NCBI RefSeq assembly: GCF_008831285.2
Contig: NC_045143.1
Span: 3,607,503-3,667,502 of the forward strand
Length of the DNA: 60,000 nt
Direction: 5' to 3'
Source of the DNA: Nymphaea colorata
Lineage: Eukaryota; Streptophyta; Magnoliopsida; Nymphaeales; Nymphaeaceae
Positions 47,374 to 59,342 of the stretch are shown here, one piece after another; within the stretch, counting starts at the first letter, position 1, and each line of letters begins with the position of its first letter. Under the pieces are notes generated by a model. It saw only the letters and a program-made list of their open reading frames with translations, did not search any database and was not told where the DNA came from. The translations under genes were made by a program, and so were the position numbers.

Positions 47374-50300
47374 AGATCTCTCCCTCTTGCAAAGGACCAT
47401 GAATTCATGTGCCCAAGTGAATGGTTACCGTTATTTTGATGTACCTCTTCTAGACAGACCTATAAAAGTGAGAAGCACTGGTGCACTCCCAGCTCTTGGC
47501 TTTGCGACATGCTATTCACTAGCTTTATCTTGTTGATCAATAGGACATATAAGCTAACACATTTGGCAAAACTTAGTTATAAACTGAACTAAGTTCATCT
47601 TCATCAACTTACTAAATCAAGCAGACTTTGTCTTCACCCCTTTCTTTTGCAGAAATAGAACTGATCTTTTGAAGTTTCAGCAAGGGAAAAGGTACATGGG
47701 ATCTGACATTCATGATGTAAGAACAGAGTGCCTACCTCAATCTCCTTTTTGTGCTTTTGGGTACATGATTCCCAATCAAGGACACAATGCCAACATAGCT
47801 TCACCAAAGCTTTTAACCCTTGTGGGTGCTTGTTCATAGTGTGATTTGATGTCACATGAGGACAGGCCTTGGGGCAGGCCCCTATGTGAGCCATCAAGGA
47901 CTCTCTAAAAGTTCCTACTAATGGGTTCATGACAATTGGCCTTGTTTATATATACTGCCTTCCATTTCTTCGGCATAAGATCTTTCACTTTTTCTACTCC
48001 TGTTCTCTTTGCAAGCAGAAGTTGAAACAGGATCGAGATAAAATCAATATGTTCCTATGCTCTTTCGAGGAACAGCTGGTTCACTTTTGTCTTCATTTTT
48101 CGCTCTGACGCCCTTGACTTTCAGGTTCACACTTCTTAGAGTGCATGTTTTTGATAAAAGTGAAGGGTGATGAAGAGAATACTCGCCACTATCTACTGAA
48201 GCAAGATCAGGTCACTTTCTGATTGAGTCGTCAGTATACTGATCAGCGTATGACAGTATAACTGCAGAAATGATTCTTGTAATGTGCAATTTTATAAGGT
48301 GAAGAGAGTTGCACCTTGATGATCTCTCTTGCTAAATAAGACTTAATTTTGAAGCGATATTGGTACGTACACTTGAAGACTAAAGCCTTAACTTCCAGGT
48401 ATATGCTAGTGTTTGATTATATCTATAATTGATAAAACTATGGTCTTTTTATAAAAATATTATAATATAGACTGTGATCCATTTATTTATACTCGGTACA
48501 CTAGTATTTTTCTGAACTATCAGCACATTGTGAAACGTAGTTTTTTAATCGACACAGAGCTTAATCCATAAAACGACAGATTGACTCGGAACGGACTTTA
48601 TTCATTTAAATAAGCAACAGCCCTTAGAACATGTGATAAATATATGTTGATTGCAAGAACGGCATGTAAGTTATTATAAACAAAAACAATAACAAAATTT
48701 GCCATACAAAAGCCGGAGTGTTTACATGATTGAAAATCTGGTTTTCAAAAGGGAAAAAGAAAATGAGTTTTAGGTGTAGATGCAAACCAATTTTTGAAAA
48801 ATAATTTAAAAACTATTTCTTCATCAAACCAATTTTTTCATAACAGATATTAATAAAAGGGTGTCATCCAAACAAACCTTTCATTGTTTTGAATGTAAAA
48901 CCATTTTCTAAATTAACTAAACTATCTTTGATAATTTTTTATAATGCTATTGTGAGAAACCAAGGCTCTCTCTCACCCGAAGTAGCTCTGAAAAGAAGAA
49001 CTTAGTGAAAACTTTTTTTTTAAAAAAAAGGTGGGCGAATCTCTCCCCACTTCTTCCATCATCCCCAACAAGGTTTAAGGTGAGCACAAACCTTCGGTTA
49101 TGCACCTTAAGCCTGACCAAGTTCACGAAATTGGAAGAACTTCCACCGCTTCAAACACTCGATTTCAGGAACCTGGTCGTCGTAATTTCAAATTTCGCCG
49201 ATCCCGATACGAACTGCGAACCGTGGACGGGGTTAAATTTGTTTCCGATTCAGCCCTCACGGACATCCAGTTTTACTTTTGACTAACTGAAAAGAAAAAA
49301 AAAAAGAAAGAAAATCTTATCATCGGTCAACTGTCAATTGGTACGTGTCAGTCGCTTTTCAGACCTCACCGCCACGCTGACCGTCGCCGGCGGATTTCCG
49401 ACCTCATCAGCCGTCAGAGAGAGAGAAGAGAGACAGAGAGATGATTTGATGTGGGCGATGCGATTGACGGAGAAATTCAGAGTCCAGAACATATGGACCC
49501 TGAACCCCAAGTTGGTACGGATCCAGATCCGGGTTTCTTGTTTGCATGTGCAAAGGAACGTGCTGCAGATTCTCCCATTAAATATGCATAATTGCATAAT
49601 ATTAATTATTTTTGAAAAAGAAATAAACATATAAACTAGTTCTCAAACAGGTGCACTAAAATAATGGTACTGATAAATAACTAATTTTCAACAAATTTAA
49701 ACTAAAAAACTCTGGAAGCAAAATAAATTAAAATATAAACTTACGATATGTAAAAGCTAAAAAATTTCCTAATTTTCTGGATCGGGTTGTGGGTGAGGAC
49801 CCGAACCTTATGTTCGTACCGGCTGTCTCTTCGATGGCATTTAATTCTCAGCTGCAAATTGGACGGACCGCGTCGAATCTGAATCAGAATATTACGTCCC
49901 CTTTTTTTCTTTTGCGTTTTCCAAAGAAAACTTTTCTTTTATTTATTTCTCATAAACTCGTAATCGTATCTCGCTTTCCAACGGCTGAATCTCTCTTTTC
50001 CCGTGAAACTAATCATCTCTGCCATTTCCCACCGGAATCCTTCCACAGTTATTGCTGATTTTTCCGTTCTTCCGTGCTGCCGGAATTCAGACGATTCTTC
50101 TTCTCCTGGGATTGAGGTGAAGGGTCTCGAACTTGGCATCGAATCCCCAGATCACCACGCTTGGGTTTACATCGGAATTTGCCGACATCCTGGTGATCAC
50201 TGATCACGACGATCTAAAGAAAATCATGTTGCAAAATTTTAGAGAAGAGCCAAAGTTTTTTTCTATTAAGATCTGAAGTGAAGTTAATTTTAACTTAAAA

Positions 50301-51483
50301 AAGCAAAAAACGTATCAAGCGATGGAGAGTATTAATGGAAAAATTGCAGTTAATATTTTTTATTTTAAGAATTAGGAGGCATTTAAGTTTTGTTTTTGGA
50401 GATGTTCAGGTGTCATCAAATGCGGGCTTTCCTCAAACCCAATTTTGATAAAAATGATAAATCTAAAGAGAGTTTATGTTAACTTGAAAAGCAAAACATG
50501 TATCTACCAATAGCGGTAGAGAATATTATTGAAAAATTTACTGTTAATATTTTCTATTTTAAGAATTAGGATGTTTAGGTGTTATTAAAATTAGATTTGA
50601 AAAAACCCAAATTTGATAAATACCTGATTTTGTAAAAAAGAGTTAAAAACTGAGAGGTTAGTCACGTTGTGTGACTCAAACAAATAAACTATTTCAAAAT
50701 TTAAAATTTATTTTCACCAAGTTGTTACAAAACTCAGATAAATACAGATATCATCCTACTGTCCCCTTAAAGGCTTTAACCCTCATTTGAGAGTTTCCAT
50801 AAAGAGTTTGGCTTTTATTGGAAAAACCACAAAAGCTAGTACATTGTTTAAATTTCGAGCACAGTAAAAAGCAAGCTTTAAATTTCCTTAAAACTAAAAA
50901 TCAACTTTATATATATATATATATATAAGATCAAACATATGATAAACTAGCTAATAAAATGTTGTGCATCTTGGGAATTGGTTTCGATTGGAAACAAACA
51001 TATGATCATATCATGTTTCTTAAAATTAGAACTAAAGATGTATTCCAATAATTCATTTTTTAACCAAACACTTTCCACTTCAAGACTTTCATACAAACAG
51101 CGGGTGAGTACGGGAATGATATGATAAACCAACATATCAAATTGAATCCAAAGACCTGGACAAAATTTAGGCCTATAAAGTTGGAAATTGGATTTGCGGA
51201 TATCACAGATTTGATGAGATCTTTCAGAAATGTCAATTGTTTACCAAATAAATAGGGCCCTAAGATCTAGGCACCTGTGACTTATGAAGCAGGATTTTGG
51301 AGAGGACCAAGTTGGAATTGAATATAATTTTTCTCTTATCATTGCCTACTCTCTCACACCTGGAAGGCCTGGGGCTACGGGCATGGAGAGGCATCTAGAC
51401 TTACCAGTTTCCCGTGGTCCACTCAGGACTTTCTATATATATATATAAGGACTTTCACACACATATGTATATATATATAGAAA

Positions 51484-51507
51484 GAGAGAGAGAGAGAGAG
51501 AGAGAGA
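51484..51507. repeat. (GA)n microsatellite
   Basis: About 12 GA units. Confidence 0.9.
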
Positions 51508-52139
51508 AATCAACTGGATTAATTGATAGTTTTAAATTCTGGATCTAGCCGTAAGTTTACTGTCTGTTGTTATGTAGCCTGGCGCGTATAGATTGTATCT
51601 AGATCTTCAAATTCCATGATGGAAAAGACCTTTTCTGTTTATAATAAGGGATAAACGATGGTAACGGAAAACACGTTTTTTTTTGTGAAAAAAAAAGCAA
51701 AAAAATCTGATAAATTAACTAGCCATTTAAAACTTTTAAAAATGCATTTTTTCGTGTTTTTTTAGTTTTTTCATTTTTTCAGTTTTTTTAATGTCAAACG
51801 TTTTTTTTTTTCATTTTTTATTTTTTATTTGTTGCAAATTTTCTTATCTTTTGATGTTTGTGTTATTGGTTTCTCACCTCATTTTTAGTTTTTTAAAAAT
51901 TTACTGTATTTTCTTACTTTTTTCAAGCTCACCATATTATACTCGAGAAAAACCTTATCGTTTAAAACTCTGAGACGTTATTTGTGATTATGCTAAACTT
52001 GAGACCTTTAAGACAGTTTGATTAGTCTTTTTAGGATGCTGAAAGTGGCACACTTGTGTAGTGTGTGGGACCGCCATGCAAATAAAAAAGGTAGAACAAA
52101 AATGTTATAATGTTCTAGTGTGTTTCATGGCAAACCGTG

Positions 52140-52306
52140 TTCGAAAAACCACATAGTCCGATAATGTAAGGCCCCGAGACTAGCGCTTTAGCTCCAGAGT
52201 CTAACACAACTTAAGTCAGTTGCGAAGCTGACACCTATAAAAATCGAACTAGTGATTGGGGCTTCTTAGGAACCGCTGGCCCAACCAACTACGCCAAACT
52301 CTTAGA
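52140..52306 (-). mobile_element. tRNA-derived SINE-like element
   Basis: On the minus strand TGGCGTAGTTGGTTGG (52296-52281) fits a polymerase III A box, and AGTTCGATTTT (52251-52241) fits a B box. The two starts are about 45 bases apart, as in tRNA genes, and the A box lies about 10 bases from the apparent 5' end. The sequence between does not fold as a proper tRNA by eye, so a tRNA-derived SINE is more likely than a tRNA gene. The 3' end is uncertain and may extend to about 52080. Confidence 0.45.
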
Positions 52307-53468
52307 GACAAGTCACTTGTCATGCATGTGAGAAAAGGCAAATAGCTCTTGATTTACACAGAAAATAATTGCGAAGCAAGCATAACCTCATCACATGCAC
52401 TTTGGTGCATTTTATGCTTTTGAAAGACTAGCCAAAAGGACAAACCACAAGAATGTTTTCAAACATGGATGGAGGCATGACGTAATTGATTAATTATTGT
52501 ACTCTCATAAGGGTCTACCAAACCCCAGCTAGTTATTGATCTTTTTCCACACAAGAAAAGGATTTTAATTTGTTTTTGGAACTTTAGTAGTGGTAAGACC
52601 CAAATTATACAACTAAGTGGTCTGAATCCTACTCACATTGTGGTTCCCAGAAACATCAAAACGTGTATACATGGACCAAAAACACTGAGATGTTGGATTG
52701 AAGCTCATTGGACTCCACAAGTGCCTGATCCATACCTTTACGGGCCGCGCCTGCGGTCGTGTTCTAGGGTCCACGGGGTCGGACCTAGGGCCGACCGGCC
52801 AGCGGCATGGCTTTTACGGCTCATAAAAGTGTACAATGGGGGATGCTCTCTCCATGTGACGAAGAAGTATGGGACAAGGAATGTTTGGTGAACATAATTA
52901 GGGCGGCTTAGTCGGGTTCTTAACCAAACCGCGGAAGACAAGCCCACCATATTGGTCGATGGGCTCACCCGGCCTAGTCCGCGTCTGGTCGCATCCGAGA
53001 AACATTAGCATATGAAAGGATCAAACATATCCCATCGTCTCTAGTGAGATTCTTTGCTTTGGTGGGCTCCCACCAAAAGCACACCCACACAATCTCCACA
53101 GTGAGGAGTGGGTCCGACCCAAACGTGTACTCTGCACTCAGCCCAGGATCATCTGCGCATGGCGCCATGCTCTCTTGTTCCCAATGACAACTCTAACTCC
53201 ACATCCTTTTGTGTTTGTCCTTTTATTCAATCCTTAATGAGTTACCAGCCTCATATTAGTTATTCATGTCTTTAAAAAAAAAGAAAAGAAGAGAGAAAGA
53301 GATATATATAGAGAGAGAGAGAGAGCTGGCATGCTTGGCATACCAATCACACTTTTTTGAATAATTAGCGTTGAGTTTTCGAGTTTGAATTGTCTTCGTC
53401 CTTGTCCTCATGGAATGTGTTCGGACAAAGTTATTTCGAGCAACAAGTACGAGAGGTGTGGTTCTGGG
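52307..53468. other. Intergenic DNA with one GC-rich patch
   Basis: 52735-52810 is GC-rich (GGGCCGCGCCTGCGG, GGGCCGACCGGCC) and open on both strands for short distances. No gene recognised. Confidence 0.45.
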
Positions 53469-53603
53469 CAGTGGCGGAGCCACATGGTAACTGACAGTTT
53501 CATAAAATTTCTTTATTTTTAAATGGACATCTTTAAACATTTATCCTTATATACATATAAGTGTCCAACCAGATATAAGTATTTTTAAACGGCTCCACCA
53601 GTA
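53469..53603. mobile_element. Small inverted-repeat element (MITE-like)
   Basis: Begins CAGTGGCGGAGCC and ends GGCTCCACCAGT, so the two ends are imperfect inverted repeats of about 12 bases around an AT-rich core of about 110 bases. No clear target duplication. Confidence 0.45.
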
Positions 53604-54498
53604 GTTGTGGGTTGTTCATTTTTTTGTGTTGATTATTCTATCATTTCTATAACATAGCTATAATAGATATAGAACAGATGAAATCCCAAAATCAATCCAT
53701 TTTTCTGGTACCTAATTAGATCTGATCATAACATCATAACCTCTAACTCCACAGGCTGAGTAGCCCAGCGAATCATGTAAGTGGTGAGCTGAGCTCAACT
53801 TATAAACATGCAATAAGTTTCTCTTCAGAAGCTCTTTAATCCTTATGTAATCCACAAGTATTGTAAAGCTTCCTATGTTAGGAAGCTTTTGATGTAGCCC
53901 TTGATATACTTTGATCTAAGATGTTCATGATTTGAGATCCGTTAATTTAAGATCAGACCCTTTGACCCATTTTTTTTATATTAGATCAGATTTTTCTCAA
54001 TGCAAAAAAGTAAAACTAGGATTTCAAATGTGGATCTTGACTTACGATACTTGGTTTGATGAACTATGGATTTCAATATGGATCTTTCGCCACATTAGTA
54101 AAAGCATACTATATGAAATCCGTTTATCTAAATCGGAAGTAGTAATCAAAGCTTCCTTAAGGTTGCACTTGTCTGAATCTAACTCACTTTCAACCTTGGA
54201 TGATATTATACCCCTTTTATACACAACTATAAAGTAAGCAATCGTTTCAATGAGTGAATATTGAACTAATAATTCTTCACTAAACCTTTAAATGGCCAAG
54301 CAGGAAACTATGCGAGAGTATCTATTAGCAAAGTACTTTAATGATTGAGAAGCGAAGCAATTCAATTTGAGGAAGTACAAGCAGCAAGTAGGAGGTAACA
54401 TCAAACTGAAACAAGATAAGATTTGCGCCTATACAAATGCATTCTTTAGGAAGAATGCAAAAGCATAAACTAAGTTCTCGATTCCTTTTTCATCACCT
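53604..54498. other. Intergenic DNA, nothing recognised
   Basis: AT-rich with short random ORFs. Confidence 0.5.
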
Positions 54499-55149
54499 TT
54501 GCAAAAGAGGAAAAAGTGCTTTTCCCTTGGTACAACTGGATTGAGTAAGGGCGGGCAAGCGACTAGTTTATGTTTCAAATTATCGAGAATCACTCTCTGT
54601 GCTACAAATGAGAGAGCACCGATGTGCAAGTTGAAGCATGGCAGGGGCAGTATCTCGAGACATAGAAGCAAGTTGTGTACCATGGGAGATGAAGGGTTGA
54701 GTGGGGACTTCGGCCTTCTATCGGGTGCTGGGTCTATCAAGGCACAAAAGCAGGCGTATGCTCTAGGGGATGAAGGGTTGAGTGGGGGCATCGGTCTTTT
54801 GTTGGGCGGTGGGTCATATTCCGGTCTTTTGTTGGGCGGTGGGTCATATTCCGGTCATTCGAAAAAGTGCTTCTCTCCTAGGCAAGAAAAACATATCCAA
54901 GGTGGATCTCTTTGGAGAAATTTTAGAAGCTTCCAATTACTATGCCTTCAATCATGTTCCAAATCTTCCTTTATGAAGGAATTTGTAGGCCACAACTATG
55001 TCCCATTGATGGGTATCGGATTTGATAATAATGCTGTCAAAATCGGCTCTGGAACAACCGAATCGGTAGGGCCGACGATTCGGAGAATTAGTCGATTACT
55101 GATTTGGCTAAGTCGGTCGCCATATCGGCTATTTAAAATTTTATTGTAG
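54499..55149 (+). other. 216-codon open frame over an internally repetitive block
   Basis: Open from ATG at 54499 to a stop at 55147-55149, but the minus strand is also open for 120 codons here. The block is made of imperfect repeats: GATGAAGGGTTGAGTGGGG occurs near 54690 and 54769, and a 30-base unit ending GGGTCATATTCC is repeated in tandem (about 54795-54854). The predicted protein has repeats like GDEGLSG and LLLGGGSYSG and no known domain. I think it is repeat DNA, possibly retrotransposon-derived, rather than a gene. Confidence 0.35.
54795..54854. repeat. 30-bp tandem duplication
   Basis: Two adjacent identical copies of a unit starting GGTCTTTTGTTGGGC and ending TCATATTCC. Confidence 0.85.
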
Positions 55150-56858
55150 AAAAATGAGAAAAAAAACTACCAACTAGCCTTTCATGCAAGGGTTACCAAA
55201 AGAGAGAGAGGAAGAGACAAACAAGTGAGAGCTAAGGAAGAAGAAGGTTTCCAAGAAAACTGTGGCAAAAAGGAAGTGTGGAAAGGAAGGGCATAGGCAA
55301 ATGCATATCCCTTTTCCCTGTAGCCCACGGTATGTCGACGAAGGTGCCCTACAATTCTATTCTGTGTGGTTGCTTTCATAGATCCTGTGAGTGTGAGACG
55401 AAGACAACTCCCCTTTCCTACCTTTCTTCATTTTACTCTTCTCATTCTCTTCTTATATAGCTTTGGGGAACAAGTACCCAGTTGGCGGGATTGGGCAATC
55501 TTACTTTTCCCTATTTATTTATTTATTTTTCCTTGCCACCCTCTTGGAGACAAAGGGTTTATTTCCTCATCCCTAAAATTATACAAAGAAATAAAAATCA
55601 TTATATATATATATATAACGTTTTCCTATGGTTTTTAATAACACAGTAAAAAATAACCATTCACATGCTGATTTAATATATATATATATATATATATATA
55701 AGTTGGTAAAAACCAAAGCACTTGAACAGAAGACAAAATCCGGGCTTACTGAAATTAATTATTAAAATGCTTTTTTTTTTTTAAAATTTGACCATGTAAA
55801 TATGACACTAAGAGTGACTTGATGAGAAACATATATTAAGTTAAGTTAGTTGTTTTCTTACGTAAATAATACTTTTTAATAGTAAAAAATGAACACTCTC
55901 ATAACATCAAAATTTTGCTAGTATAAAGATCAATCTTTTTTACAAAAATGACTTGAACTAAAGAATGATTTATATTAAATTGGTGTTTATAAACGCATTA
56001 GAAGGTTCTCATCTTGTTTCAAATACTTTTTAAAAGGTCTGTTTTTTATCCTTACCTAAAGATAAATAGATATTGTGATTCGGGCAATCTGAGTTTGATT
56101 TCCATGAGCGCAGGTTGGTAAAGGGTTGCATGACAGGGATTGTGGTTGTCCGTCTCCCCTCCTCCATCTCTTCTGAAAGGATTTAAAAATTCCCTTCTTT
56201 TTGTATCACATTTCTTTCTACATCGTTGTATGTTGAGCGATTTTCCTCCACTTTGGGATTTCTTCTTCCAAGGGGAAAGAGAAACTCAAATCCCGGGATG
56301 GGCTGCGTTGTTGTCAATGATAAACTCTTAGATCATAGATCAGGTTGTCGGCGTTCAATGAAAGACCCCAATTCTAGGGAGGATCTTGCATGAATCCTGC
56401 ACCCGGATCTTGTAAGATCAGTTTTGGACCTAGGGCAATCTAACCACGATTTCACGAATCGATACTTGACCCGACTCTAACATCAGACAAAACCTTCCTA
56501 GATTTGCCTATATTTGGGCTCTGAAACCCACTTTGAATTCCAAACTCACAACTTTATTTTAGCACATATAACATCTTAAAAACAAGATCTAGAATGTTGT
56601 AATGCATCTTTATTTAGACGTGCAAAACTTTACATTGTCATTACATTACATTTGATTTATGCCTCCATTGTTCTAACATACATGTGGATGAAGTTTTCAA
56701 AATACTTATATATATCATATATATATAAGTGCACTTAGAGAGATCAGAAAAATTTAGATGGAAAGAAAATTATCCATATAAAATTATCTGGGGAAGCGAG
56801 TCCGTCCCTCTCGTAGAGACAACTTACCCGATCCACACACGTCGGACCCCACCTGGGT
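55150..56858. other. AT-rich intergenic DNA upstream of the YUCCA gene
   Basis: TA tracts at about 55600-55617, 55676-55700 and 56710-56727; otherwise nothing recognised. Confidence 0.5.
55676..55700. repeat. (TA)n microsatellite
   Basis: About 12 TA units. Confidence 0.9.
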
Positions 56859-56866
56859 GTGGGCCC
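56859..56866. promoter_or_regulatory. TCP-type site GTGGGCCC
   Basis: Reverse complement fits GGNCCCAC, the class I TCP consensus. It lies about 350 bases before the YUCCA start codon and about 225 before the TATA-like box. A motif match only. Confidence 0.35.
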
Positions 56867-57083
56867 CGCTCAATCAATGAAAGAGCCGATGACCCCAGGA
56901 GGGTCCCTTTCGCATTTACTGAACGAAGGCAGCCCCATTTTGGTCACTTCCACCCTTCCTTCGCTCGTCCCACTGCAGCAGATCAAGGCTCGATCGAGAA
57001 ACCTATCATTTCCTTCGCTTTCACGTCTTCTTTTTGAGTCGCCCCACACATGGACGCCCGTCGCCACCTCCCCTCCTCCCCTC

Positions 57084-57090
57084 TATTTAA
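57084..57090 (+). promoter_or_regulatory. TATA-like box of the YUCCA gene
   Basis: TATTTAA in an otherwise CT-rich promoter, 124 bases before the ATG. It would place transcription start near 57115-57125 and give a leader of about 90-100 bases. Confidence 0.5.
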
Positions 57091-57213
57091 CGGCCCTCTT
57101 CTCCGCTCTTCCCTCCTCATCACTCTGCTTTCCCTTGCACACACACTCTCAGCAGTCGCCGTCGATCTCTTTCTAAGTTCAGAGAAGCAAGAACTGTGAC
57201 TCAGTGAGGGAGT

Positions 57214-59342
57214 ATGGATCGGTTGGCGTCGTCGGAGACGGAGGCGAGGTGCGTGTGGGTGAACGGCCCCGTGATAGTCGGGGCGGGGCCGTCGGGGCTG
57301 GCGACGGCCGCCTGGCTCGGCCGGCTCGGCGTGCCGTGCGTCGTGCTCGACCGCGCCGACCGCATCGCCTCGCTGTGGCACTACCGCACCTACGACCGGC
57401 TGAAGCTGCACCTGCCCAAGCAGTTCTGCCAGCTCCCCTTCCTCCCCTTCCCTCCCCACTTCCCCGAGTACCCCTCCAAGCACCAGTTCCTCTCCTACCT
57501 CCACTCCTACGCAGCCAAGTTCGGCATTCGGCCGCGCTTCAACCAGTCCGTCCTTTCGACGCAGTTCGATCCCCTGTGCGGCCTCTGGCGGGTCCGCACC
57601 CTCGACCTCGCCGCCGACTCCGGGAGGACCACCGAGTATATTTGCAAGTGGGTCGTCGTCGCTTCCGGCGAGAATGCCCAGCCGGTTCTTCCCGACATCC
57701 CCGGCCTCGACAAGTTCAAGGGCCGCGTTCTCCACACCTGCGCGTACAAGTCCGGCGAGGACTTCCGCGGCCAGAGGGTGCTCGTTGTCGGCTGCGGTAA
57801 TTCCGGCATGGAGGTCAGCTTGGACCTCTGCAACCAGGGTGCCAAGCCTTACATGGTGGTCAGAAACTCTGTAAGTGTCAACCTCTCTTACCATTTTCAC
57901 TCACTCAACTTACTGGGTCGTCCTCCTAACTCTGGATCCATGCCAACAACGCCATTTGAATTTCATGTGCAGTTCACAGCGCTCTGTCTGTTCAACTTCA
58001 ATCTAATGTCTTTCTGCTCTGTTTCTGCCAGGTGCATGTTCTGCCGAGAGAGATTCTGGGGTTCTCGACGTTTGGAGTAGCAATGGGTCTTCTGAAATGC
58101 TTCCCGCTGAAGCTGGTGGACAAGTTCCTGTTGACGTGCGCGCTCGTTGCCTTTGGGGACACGAAGAAGCACGGCATCCCCCGTCCAAAGGTCGGCCCTC
58201 TCGAGCTGAAGAACGTCGCCGGAAAAACACCCGTTCTGGACGTTGGTGCACTCTCTAAGATCAGAGACGGGAAGATCAAGGTGAGCTTCTCTAGATTTTC
58301 CGTCTCTCTGGTTCTGCCCTTCTTGAATTGCTATGAGCTTGTTGTTGCCGAGGCGGGTGTCACGTGACACACTGACGAAACGGGGTGTCTGATTTGTGCA
58401 TTCTGATGGCTACAGGTAATGAGAGGGGTGAAGGAGGTCACGTGCTGTGGGGCTAAGTTCGTGGATGGGCAGGAGGTAGAGTTCGATGCCATCATCCTGG
58501 CGACTGGGTACAAGAGCAACGTACCCTCCTGGCTTAAGGTGAGCTGCCCTTCTACCTTGTCTCACACCAACCAGCATGATTCTTATTTTCTTCTTCATCT
58601 TCAACATTCTTCAACAGAAAGATGATAATAAATTAATAATAGTAACAACAATACAGCTCGGTACTCCCCCCACATCCCCTTTTATCCCTTGTAAGATCCC
58701 AATCACTCTTGAAAAGAGATGGTTGGTATGTGTGCTTCTTGGGGGAAAAGAACAAGTTGGGTTTTGTTTCTTGTTTGTCCTGTCTTTTTCTCTGTAATTT
58801 TCATGAAATGGAGACAGGAAACCTGGTTTTCAAAACCAAGATCCAAGCTTTCTTACAGTTGACAAGTGGGTTCTGTTGCTCGGTTTTTCGAGCGAACAAG
58901 AAAGATATTTATGATTTGCAAACGTATATACGCGTCTGTACTGCAATACCAGAGTAGAATTGTTGTTTTTATTAGTCGAGCTGTTTAAATACTTGTGAAG
59001 ACGGTGCGCAGTGCCATGGTACTGCGTCTAATAAAGCGCGTACTGGTACATACGTACTATTTTTGAAGCGTTGCACTAATTTGGAACCTGGTTCTTCAAT
59101 TCATGGCGCAGGGTACAGAATCGACTGTTCATTTCTCAGAGGATGGAATGCCCAGATTGCCATTCCCCAACGGGTGGAAGGGAGAGAACGGGCTGTACAC
59201 GGTGGGGTTCACTCGGCGGGGGATCCTGGGGGCCTGCGCCGATGCGACGAAGATTGCCCATGACATAGCCGAGCAGTGGAGGACGCCTGCGACTACTGAG
59301 ACCACTCGCTTCATAGTTTCCAAAAGATCAAGTACTCAGTAG
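57214..59342 (+). CDS. YUC: YUCCA-type flavin monooxygenase (auxin biosynthesis), 4 exons, 419 aa
   Basis: Exons 57214-57870, 58032-58280, 58416-58538 and 59112-59342 (including stop TAG) join in phase 0 with GT-AG introns of 161, 135 and 573 bases. The product has an FAD-binding GAGPSG (residues 23-28), the FMO signature [11 protein letters not shown] (168-178), an NADPH-binding GCGNSG (193-198), LATGY (330-334) and the C-terminal block [20 protein letters not shown] enzymes convert indole-3-pyruvate to indole-3-acetic acid using NADPH and oxygen. The length is normal for the family. The ATG has A at -3 and G at +4. Exon 1 is very GC-rich, unlike all neighbouring DNA. No signal peptide or N-terminal membrane segment is evident, so a cytosolic enzyme is likely. 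The gene looks complete. Which YUCCA subgroup it belongs to is not decided. Confidence 0.96.

Larger units (their letters stand above)
44275..52139. other. Long AT-rich stretch without a supported gene
   Basis: Contains a dispersed repeat segment near 46657, a (CT)n tract at 47352-47373 and a (GA)n tract at 51484-51507. It also holds a GC-richer block (about 49080-50200) open in both strands over short stretches but matching nothing I know. No exon chain, tRNA or rRNA seen. Confidence 0.5.

Noticed and set aside
49334-49634. 98-codon frames on both strands
   Set aside because: Mirror frames in a mildly GC-rich block, no domain, no exon borders.
57204-57800. 198-codon + frame overlapping YUCCA exon 1
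   Set aside because: Out-of-frame, Arg- and Pro-rich translation typical of a GC-rich exon; the YUCCA frame has all family motifs.
56983-57900. 305-codon minus-strand frame over the YUCCA first exon
   Set aside because: Antisense shadow of a GC-rich exon; it has no domain and ends in the YUCCA promoter.
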